Positions 35,401-44,229 of a stretch of 64,000 nucleotides of DNA are shown here, piece by piece. The DNA is taken from NCBI RefSeq assembly GCF_041381155.1, contig NC_091141.1:27091828-27155827 (forward strand). Reading direction: 5' to 3'. Position numbers and translations under genes: made by a program. This DNA is from Argopecten irradians (Eukaryota; Mollusca; Bivalvia; Pectinida; Pectinidae). How positions within the stretch are numbered: position 1 is the first letter of the stretch; every line of letters starts with the position of its first letter. Below the pieces are notes generated by a model. The model worked only from the letters and a program-made list of their open reading frames with translations. It did no database searches and was not told the origin of the DNA.

Positions 35401-38400
35401 ATTCATCCCTTGACTATGTGAAACAATTCTGAATGCAACATCAGATGAACTTGTAATTTGTTTATCAAATCAAAAGTGTTGAATAACGGTAAAGCATCGT
35501 TGACAGGGTGGCTTTGAAGTTGGGTGTCGCCGACACGGTCGGTAAGCCCTCCTCCCCCAGAGCTGCCTTTAGCGTTGCTATGGCATATTCCAGTTTTGGA
35601 TATGACGACAGTGATAGTAAGTCCTGGAGCATGAAGGATACTGGTAAGCATAACATCAAACATTTATCTAGATAACATGTCCTTAATTGTACACATTGTT
35701 GCCATATTCTTTGAACTTTTTATGTTAGGCTTTGTGTATCAAGTTAAAATGTTTCAAAGATCTTGTTATTTTACAATAGTTTAAGAATGATTAATATACA
35801 TCCTCAATACATTCAGATTAATTAGTGGTATCTAAATCATTAAAGATATTTAATTAGAATTAAATGACTTAAACGGTTTTACAACATTTACACTTTGCAC
35901 CGATAACCATACCTTCGATAAAAAACGTCAAGATATTATTACACGATTCAGTTGTTATTGAACGAAAATGACGTCACGTCGTATTGGCAGAAAGAGAATA
36001 GATAATACCATTCTTTTATTTCGGATACTTTAATAGTCGATGTGTTGCTGTGTTCCGCTGTGTTCTACATGTATTTGATAACGAGATGGAGAGAAGATCA
36101 AGTCAAGGAAAATTCAGAGTTATCTCATGACAAAAAGAGAGAAAAAAGTCTTTGTTTACACTGAAAACTACAATTACAAGAAATAACCTTAAATTTTGTT
36201 TTGGTTTTATTGAACACGTGTAAATTATGTAATCCAGCATTCCCTAACAAATTAAATATTATTTATTAATAATAAAAACAAACAATACATGATAGGACAA
36301 TTTAAGAGATGAATGCAATGCATTAATATTGAAATGTATAATACCTTTATGATAATAAAGCAAGTATTTAAACCTCTTTAATTTGTGTCTTTATGTTTCA
36401 TTAATAAATACTAATTACGACCATTTTATTAAATATTTCAGGTGTTGTTTCCCAGCACTGTCTACAGTGTATTTGCCAGGTAGCAGCAGGTGAATTAGTG
36501 TTTTTCTTCTGATTGCACAGGCAACAAAAGCAAAACAAATGACTTTATATGCATTTTTGTGTTAATTAGACATATATACACACAATTACACATCAATTAT
36601 TGCTCAAATGAAAAAAAAATAGTACTAATGCTTTATCAACAGTGGAGCATCATTAATAAAACTCATGAAGGTTTAATTTAATACAGTTTAGTATATCGTC
36701 CTTCCCCTGCGCAACATTAGTAATGTTCTTTTGTACAAAGTTACATTTTCCTTAAGGTTAAATATGCCAATACAACCTTTTGAATTTAGGTAGTCTATAA
36801 TTGTCCATATCAGTGACATAAGGCAATAACTTTATCATATTCTAAATTTGCCGAAGACCTAATTACGCTTATTTTGGTCGAAATAAAATCAAACAATAGT
36901 AAATTCTATAACATTTAGACAATCTGCCTGTGTTACCTAACTAGTGATATTTCAGACAGTATTTCATACACTTTCTTGTCACTGTGGTAATCTTCGTAAA
37001 CATGTCCATTGATAAGCTAACGTACAATTGGTATCACATCATGTTAAGCGTCTTATTAAAAGCTAGTGTCATTTAAGACAGTTTTCCGTGTATGCGATGT
37101 GTTATGAATATCAAATCTGTACGTATTTGTATATTAAAATAATAATTGAAAATGATTTAAAATGAAGTATAGAATATGTTCAGCTGATTGCATTATCTTT
37201 CCCATTGCTATTAAAAAATGGCATTTACTGTAACAACCCAATTGAAAAAGGAAAAGTAAGGGAGTTAACTCAAATAAAGAAATCAATAAAAACCTCGTAA
37301 ATGAGCCATGCCATATTTGACTACTCTTGAAAGTCCATTCATAAATAAGTCGGTAATTGAAAATAGGTCAATAATCTTTTACTAATAAAGAAAATAAGCC
37401 GCGTCTTATCTTCAAGTTTTTAGTGTATGTGTTTTCGGAGACTGTGGTATACTCCTGTTGTGTCGTCTTGTACTAGTAGAAATCCATTTTATAGTGTTGA
37501 TAAAAACTAAGAGTCTTCCTGATAACTCAAGGTCAGAAGTGAGACAGTTTCAAGGGAAACTTTAGAATGAAAATTATATAGAGAAAGTACAAAACGTCAT
37601 GAATCATGTAATTAGAACCGTATACCAGTCACTATTCTAACATACAACATGACATGGCAACATATTATTTCGCCAGTTTTGGTTGTTCCCAGAAACTAAC
37701 GCTAAAATCATCACCCGCATTCAACACTACTTTGTGACTGTCCTTATAACCTTATGTGTTTTGTTTCAGCACGAATCTGGCTGCAGACCTTTAGGCTGTT
37801 CCTGGGATGTGAATTCGAACTCCTGTGGCTATTTCCAGCTGAAGCAGGTTTATTGGGAGGACTGCCATAGACCTGGCGGATGTAAGTATATGTATATTTT
37901 GGAGTACCAAATACTGAATAGTTGTTTTAATTCGCGACCAATTTAATATATGAATAAAAGTCATGGAATGACAAAAAAGATACCTCGTGGACATGTATCG
38001 CCGTCAATCTGTGTCAAAGCGGAAAGAGTTTCATTTTTATCTCCACATTATTAAAAAATTACACATATACAGTATATTGACACGAAATATTTGGAAGCAA
38101 TGGCCTTAAATTAAAGTTTCCTAAACATCCCTACCCAGACATGTACTCAGTGATCAATTATGCATTATTTCGATGGCATAAACTTTTGTGGGAACAGTCA
38201 ATTGTACACTAAACATGAACATACGTAAGACAGAAGACAAAAATGTTGTTCGTACTTGACGTCTTAAACAACTAAGTAAAATGACATTATTGGTATCCGC
38301 GCATTTCCGTTATTGAGATTAATTCAAAAGCAATGATTTAGGTTGGTCATTTGTAAAATCATTTTATTTAATCTTTTAAAGACACCAATATGTGCGATAT

Positions 38401-39098
38401 GCTGCGCATGGTGCATTCAATTATATAAAAAACCGCTTACTATTTCGATAGGGCGGGGAAAAACCCCAAGAAAAATGAAACAAACCCTGCCAAATAACAA
38501 AATACGATATTATATACTGTATGATTAACATGAGGTGTCAGCCGATACTAAGGCTAAGATAATTTCTCCTGCATCCATTGTTTGATGACCGTTTTATCAC
38601 CAGTGTATACGAAGTGATACCGAAGACACAACACGAACATACCGCAGTCTCCCAAAACACGCACCTCGAATTTGACACACGCTACACACTGCATACATGC
38701 ATGGGAGGCCGTCCTTACATGACCTTGAGTGTTAATAGGACTTTAAAAAAAATTGAAATACGTGCTTCTGTCACTTCAGATTATAGGTTTTATGTTAATA
38801 CAATCCTATTATATGATGAAACAACATGTGGGACTGCCTTATCTTTTAAACAATATTTCATTTGCTTATATCTAATCATAATCCATTTTCAGCGTTGGCT
38901 GCTTGTGCCGCTGACAAGAATTGTGCCTCTAAATGCGTCCAGGATTACATGGCCAGATATATAGGACATTCTGGGTGTGCTCATAATTGTGAAAGCTACG
39001 CCAGGATCCATAACGGTGGACCTAAGGGATGTCAACATAGTTACACTCTTGATTACTGGAATGGAATTAGAAACGAGGGGTGTTCCGCCAACAGCTAA
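32455..39098 (+). CDS. Secreted SH3b-like + i-type lysozyme, paralogue 2
   Basis: Six exons: 32455-32578, 33636-33757, 35258-35357, 36442-36479, 37770-37881 and 38893-39098. They give 702 nt and 233 residues. The intron phases match paralogue 1, and exons 2, 4, 5 and 6 also match its exon lengths (122, 38, 112 and 206 nt). Residues 1-17 are a signal peptide. Residues 28-99 form the SH3b-like domain (VHARNGAG, SGEC, THDGYHWYEL, WVAGNFL). A Ser/Gly-rich linker of about 16 residues follows. The destabilase domain runs from about 116 to 233, with CLQCICQ, HESGC (Glu130), WDV (Asp141), SCGYFQLKQVYWEDC and NGGPKGC. The catalytic Glu and Asp are kept and nothing is broken. The expected role is a secreted lysozyme for antibacterial defence or digestion of bacteria. 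AATAAA follows the stop by about 25 nt. Confidence 0.94.
33087..33286. mobile_element. Palindromic MITE, copy in lysozyme intron 1
   Basis: The termini are 'accgttattgcatattacag' and 'atatgcaaagacggaa'. TA lies at both ends, and the right flank 'taatgtgacctgg' matches the SINE-like repeat, so it probably inserted into a SINE copy. The interior contains 'tgacgtcat'. Confidence 0.75.
34300..35140. repeat. Tandem repeat of about 160 bp, six copies
   Basis: Units begin near 34300, 34460, 34622, 34773, 34927 and 35050 with variants of 'tttccgtgcaataactgtaa', then 'gattttcttcaaacttggt' and 'cttatttagcggagttatg'. A related run lies at about 57890-58220 in a sulfotransferase intron, and a single diverged unit at about 33865. 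The array lies in intron 2 of the plus-strand lysozyme, just before exon 3. Confidence 0.8.
35563..35643 (+). CDS. Possible alternative cassette exon of paralogue 2
   Basis: An 81-nt segment between exons 3 and 4 is bounded by a pyrimidine-rich acceptor (after 'cctcccccagag') and a gtaagc donor. It would be entered and left in phase 1, so including it keeps the frame and adds 27 residues (starting AFSVAMAYSSFGYDDS) to the linker between the two domains. It contains no stop. This is a prediction only. Confidence 0.25.
37425..37610 (-). repeat. SINE-like repeat, diverged reverse copy
   Basis: It contains 'ggagactgtggtatactcct', 'tatagtgttga' and 'gtttcaagggaaactttaga' in the reverse order of the family. 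It lies in an intron of the plus-strand lysozyme. Confidence 0.5.
38560..38750 (+). repeat. SINE-like repeat, 3' part
   Basis: It runs from 'gaagacacaacacgaacat' and 'cagtctcccaaaacacgcac' to 'gaccttgagtgttaatagga'. It lies in the last intron of the plus-strand lysozyme. Confidence 0.65.
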
Positions 39099-39122
39099 AT
39101 ATCTTAATATTACAGAACGCTC

Positions 39123-39128
39123 AATAAA
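39123..39128 (+). terminator. Poly(A) signal of plus-strand lysozyme
   Basis: A canonical AATAAA about 25 nt after the stop codon at 39098. Confidence 0.6.
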
Positions 39129-39129
39129 A

Positions 39130-40370
39130 TATAATTTGTTTACAACGAGTTTTAATTGTAATGGACACCTAGAACATGATCAATATTTCTTACCTTTTAT
39201 CTATTTTATATCGAATTAGAATATCATTACTGCGGTGGCAGACATTAACAACAAGCCGTCCGCCTCAGGTTCGCGAGCTTGAAAGCGCGAAATTGTAGTA
39301 TCTCACAGTACGTTTGTGAGATTTCTCCGGGTCCATTTCCTAAACCTGCCGTAATTGACCCCGGTTGTTAAAAGGACGTTGCAGCAATCAATCCAAACCA
39401 ACTGTTATGATGATTTATAAAAAAAAACCCAGATCAGATAACTTGCAAAGAAAAAAAGACAACATTTTCACTGATTACATAAAAGAAAAAAATGGCTTCA
39501 CTGTTAGTTCACTGCAACGTCGCTTCTGATCTGCTGACACCACGGCGTAATATTTTATAGAAAAAAGAGTCCTTTTTAAATATAAAATTTCATGAAATTA
39601 TGCAGAAAAGATTGATCATTTGAATATTTTATTGAGATGTTCTCATCAAAGCCATGTAGTTTGTTCGTACATTATTTTCTTATTCTTGTGTTATATTTCC
39701 GTCAGATAAATACCATTTTGTAATTTGGCATACACGCGTTAAAAACTGGTGAAATTTTAAATACATAGTACATATATGATATCAAATGCAATATTCTAAT
39801 GTGTATAATTTATTAAAACTTATGTCTGTTTATTGACATGCTTATTGTCATATTAACAACTAAGACCATTTGAGACCGCCTTTTTATATTTGCCTAATGT
39901 CTGTTCGTAATTGCAAAACGTCAGTCCATTAATAGAGTTTAATAGCGACTTCTCATAAAAAAGGGCATTAAACAGGATTCCCTGTGTCTCAACTTGGAGG
40001 AAGAATCCATAGTCTTTCCGGTAAAGGCGAACGCTCAGCTCAAGACCAAAATGACGGCTGCAGTAAGGTTGACGTAAGTAAAAGAATTGCGGTAAGAATA
40101 AATATATTTATCGCATAACTAATCCGTCCAGCTATGTCATATGGCCATGTCATAAATGTCGTAAGGCACACGTGTTATAAAACTATTATGACATCACATG
40201 TTGTTAGGACGTCCTAAACTAAATATGACGTCGCATGATTGTTTCAGTAGACGGAAACGTCATATCCGAGCCGGATTTCTATTGTTTTATATAGAGACGA
40301 AATTAAAAGTTTTACGTATATTTAATTATTATGATAAAAGTTATGTGAAAAATATAATCTTATGCCCGTG
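39130..40370. other. Intergenic, repeat remnants only
   Basis: There is no gene here. A short stretch at 39330-39390 ('ccccggttgttaaaaggacg') is a decayed SINE 3' end. The rest is AT-rich and featureless. Confidence 0.45.
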
Positions 40371-40374
40371 ACCA

Positions 40375-40490
40375 TGTATTATGAAATTTATCAAACTCTT
40401 TAGATAATTTGATATGCTACGAGCCTTTATCATTATTGAACTCGTTTGAAAATTTCATATCACATAGCCACTCGTGTAAGATCCTCTATA
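40375..40490. repeat. Small palindromic element related to 13290-13430
   Basis: It has 'gaaatttatcaaactcttta' and 'tcgtttgaaaatttcatatc' as inverted segments, and continues into 'agatcctctata', as does the 13.3-kb copy in reverse. Confidence 0.5.
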
Positions 40491-40889
40491 ATATAGAAGA
40501 CATGGTCAATGTCTTAAAATACATTTTGACAGACAAAAGTGGCCCGTCTTCTTATTTTCTTTCTGACCTAAGCCAAAAATTGCTTATATTTTAAGACACC
40601 GGTCATGTATACTTTTTTTATCCTAAAACCTTTATTCAAAACGCGCACATTTAAGGTGACATATGACATCACTGTTGCAAATGTGTCCGTCTTTCAAACT
40701 ATGTTTCGCATCGGAAGTAAGTAGTGGAATCGGTCACGTGACGAAAATATGTGTGCTAGGTATATTCCAACAATACCAATGCTGATTGCAAAATAAAAGA
40801 AAAATATTTTTCGCCTTACAATCATGAAATAAGGTCAGAAAGTAAAGTTCTTGCACACTGTTTGATCCCTTAAGCAGAAGAATAGGGAG

Positions 40890-41295
40890 TCAGAGTTATA
40901 TCTGCTATCCCTATTGCATGATCGTAAAAGGTGACTAAATTTAGGATCTTATCTTTTCTTTTTTCCTACCTTACTTTCTTCTTCCTAACGTCCCCTTTAA
41001 CTCTACCTCACCTTTGTACGGTTGAGTGATCGCCTCTGTGAGAAAGATTCTGGGTTCTGTCCCCTGGCCGAGACACCGTAGTTTATAATAGTAGTAGTTT
41101 CTGCTCCTGCTTAGCGCTCAGCATAAAGGGTGTGGGACGACTGGTTAGCCCGTTGTCAGTATAGTATGACCGAGTGGGACGTGTTGCTTGGTGTCTTCGA
41201 CGACATGCTTCTGTGATAAAGGACTATATAAAAGAACAAGATTTCCGCTACACAAGAAGACAACACGAACATACCGCAGTCTTCCACTCTAAAAT
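40890..41295 (+). repeat. SINE-like repeat
   Basis: A long plus copy from 'gctatccctattgcatgatc' through 'ctgggttctgtcccctggcc' and 'gttgtcagtatagtatgacc' to 'cataccgcagtcttcc'. Confidence 0.7.
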
Positions 41296-41611
41296 AATGG
41301 TCGGAACCAGATTCTGAGATCGAAATCCCGACTTTTTTTTCGTAATGATGTGGAAAAAAATAAGGGTCGGTGGTAAAAAAAATAGGGTCGGTCGGGTAAC
41401 CCTTAACAGACATATCATTTGTTATGGCCTTATATATGATATAGAAAACTGAATCATACTGAGTCACGGGGAGACACAGTATGTATATCCCAAGTCTCAC
41501 AGTCAGCGCCTCAGAATTTAACTCTAAAAGATACCAAACTAATCGTGAGAGGAGAAAAATAATATTTCAAATGTAAGTAACGAAGCTTTGCAAAATCATA
41601 AATGGCCTTTG

Positions 41612-41712
41612 ACAAAGCGTATGACATAGCAAACAAAAACGGGAAAAAAGGTTTAAGAAACAAGCGTATGACATAGCAAACAAAAACGGGAAAAAAGGTT
41701 TAAGAAACATGC
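41612..41712. repeat. Two-copy 49-bp tandem duplication
   Basis: Two practically identical copies of a unit starting 'gcgtatgacatagcaaacaa' lie side by side, suggesting a recent duplication. Confidence 0.8.
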
Positions 41713-41724
41713 AGGGAGTTATAA

Positions 41725-42145
41725 TTGCGCCTATTCTCGTAACAAGAATCGTAAAAAGTGACTAAATATGGAATCTTATCTTTTCTCTTCTTCCCAACAG
41801 ATAATTTTCCTTTCTTTTTAGCCTGTAGTTGAACACACACCCATGTGAAGATTTTGGTTCTGGTTGCGACACGCTATAGTCCATAAAATGGTAGAATTTG
41901 CCCCTGCTTAGCGCTCAGCATGAAATGGATTGGGACGCCTTGTTATCGTTGGCAATATATCTATATGATCGGGAGAGATGTCTTATTCAGTCTTTTCGGC
42001 ATGCTTCATTGCTATAACACTACACTAGAAAAACAATTCAACTATACCGCAGACTCCCAAAGCATAAAGATTTTCGCACATCATATTGCATACCTGTAAG
42101 GCGTCATGAATTATTCTGGCTGATCATAGGTCGTGCCTTACCAGC
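41725..42145 (+). repeat. SINE-like repeat, diverged
   Basis: The blocks 'gactaaatatggaatcttat', 'cttagcgctcagcatgaaat' and 'ggcatgcttcattgctataa' are in the expected order. A 20-bp tandem duplication ('atgctacatgcatgataacc') follows at 42165-42208. Confidence 0.55.
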
Positions 42146-42455
42146 CAACAAAACGCGAAAACAAAAATGCTACATGCATGATAACCAATGCTACATGCAT
42201 GATAACCAATTGGTTTTTCTACAAAAGAAATTTAATACCAAAGTCGATACACTTCAACAATTGAATTCAATGTTAACATAGGAATATTTCAAAAGTATCG
42301 ATAGTGTCAGTAAGAAAAAAAAGAATAGATGGAAATTGTCTTAAAGTTGTGTATAGGTATTCAGTTATTTGAATCAAAATCAAATGAGCTATTGTTCTGT
42401 TTGGCAATGCAAAGAACGTGCTGAGACACACAACTGTAATTGTTTGTTTTATAAA

Positions 42456-42665
42456 TCACCACTTATTCTTTCTCGTTACAAACATAGGAACGTCTTCTGT
42501 TACATAACCAGCGTTCTTAAATGAAAGTAAGGGCCAAGTCACTCGTATGATTTTTATTTTTGCCGTACCGTCAGTTTTCAGCCGGATGTCGATAACACAT
42601 TTTTCTTCTCGTAATTGTGTGAAAAATGTTGTGAAAATAAGTGGGTGAGTCGGGTTATTTTTCAT
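42456..42665 (-). other. Possible lost or alternative terminal exon of six-cysteine gene A
   Basis: This 69-codon minus frame lies 1.6 kb downstream of gene A. Its C-terminal part (around EEKCVIDIRLKTDGTAK to FVTRKNKW) weakly resembles the tentative last exon of gene B. The only acceptors in the frame would be entered in phase 1, which does not fit the known upstream donors, so a join could not be made. It may be an unrecognised exon or chance. Confidence 0.2.
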
Positions 42666-43334
42666 TCAAATAAAGTATAATCCGTTAGAATTAACCTTTA
42701 CATTATAAAGTGGCGGATATTTGATATTCTTGCTTATAAAACAAAACTGCACTTTTATAACGATCAATTTCCACCTACTATAATTCGATTTCACGTGCGA
42801 AATTCCATTTAATTACAAATTTTTCAGTTGCTGATTGAATTATGAACTATATCATCTTTTAAGAGTTATTTCTTGACGAGATATTCATTCATGTATGATG
42901 ATATTACAACATTTATTTCAACATTTTTATTCTTTGTGTTAAAACATTTTATCAAATTTTACATCAACTAATTAAACTATTATGACAGATTTGATCATTA
43001 ATGATGTCTAAACCTGTATTATCAAAAAATTGATCATTCGTATAGTAGTATGCCATTTGATAAAAGTTGTTGCATTGAGCCATATAATGTCAATCCAAAG
43101 GTGTCCAATGTCATTTACTTATATATAATTAAATAAATTTGCGGAAGTTTGTAAAAACTTTATTCTATGACGAAGAAAATATTTCATCAACTTAAAATAA
43201 GAACTTACTTATTTAATATGTGTAAAATGACAATATAATCAACTAACATCGATTTACATGAAATTAAGAGAAAAAAATATTAACACATAAATAGCGCATA
43301 ATGTATCAGGGTTTCATTTACATTTCGTTTTAAT

Positions 43335-43559
43335 ATGATATTGACAGTTCGACAGGCAGATTGTATCTACGCCCCATACTTACACACGAGCATTCGTGTT
43401 TCCATACACAATTTGAAATGCAGCGGTACCTTGGCGGTTTGGTTGACAGCTGGCGATCCGTTAATTGGTAGAAAGGGTTCTCGTGTTATCTCAATAGATC
43501 ATAACATACCCACTATAATTTTCATGTTACCATTGTTTTTGCTCGTTCATTTAATATAA
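43335..43559 (+). other. Open frame with hydrophobic C-terminus, unassigned
   Basis: This 74-codon plus frame has a protein-like middle (SIRVSIHNLKCSGTLAVWL) and a hydrophobic end (IIFMLPLFLLVHLI) that could be a membrane or GPI-anchor tail. An acceptor-like 'atattgacag' precedes it, but no upstream exon was found. It may be chance. Confidence 0.15.
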
Positions 43560-43840
43560 GTATATTTACTGTTTATTTATTAAGTCGTGTAATTGTTTCT
43601 TTCAACCTGATGATTATTTTTTTGAATTGATCCGCCACCCCAATTTCTGATTTTATATGGATATATTTGAATAATTTTAATGAATTTGCTGCTGAATCTT
43701 TTGTTTTGTTGGAAATGATACGATTCATTTTTCTGTCTTTGCAATGTAAATTAGAAACCTAATATCATGTCGCAGTAAGTACTTTCAGTACTTTGAAGTA
43801 AACACACACAAATAAGACAGCGAAGGGTATTCAGTGTATC

Positions 43841-44193
43841 CATATTAAAGTGAATAGTCGGGCAAAGAAAACCAGTCTAAATGCGTTCATTGGCCTTCCA
43901 AAAGTTCTCACATATTAATACGACGGTCAAGTTCTGCTTAGTTTCCCAGTTCTGACCATTAAAGTACAGAAAAGTTGAAAGCATTGAAAACGAGGCTGCG
44001 TGGAAATGTACCCACGGACATAGTGAGCCGGGAGGACGTTTTAGGATTTCCATACTTTAAATTAATTTCTTCGTACGCAGACAGATTTTGACGAGAGATT
44101 TTATTTTTCCATTTCATAAGAAATTATACTGGATACATTCACATCATTTTTACCGACTTTAACCATCCTTGCCCGACTGTTCACTTTAATATG
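43841..44193. mobile_element. 353-bp MITE with 25-bp terminal inverted repeats
   Basis: 'catattaaagtgaatagtcg' at the left end and its near-complement ending 'tcactttaatatg' at the right end bound the element. It begins 37 bp past the stop codon of six-cysteine gene A, so it probably forms most of that gene's 3' untranslated region. Confidence 0.65.
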
Positions 44194-44229
44194 ATCCGCT
44201 CTGGTAACCTCATTGTAATGGTGGTCTGG

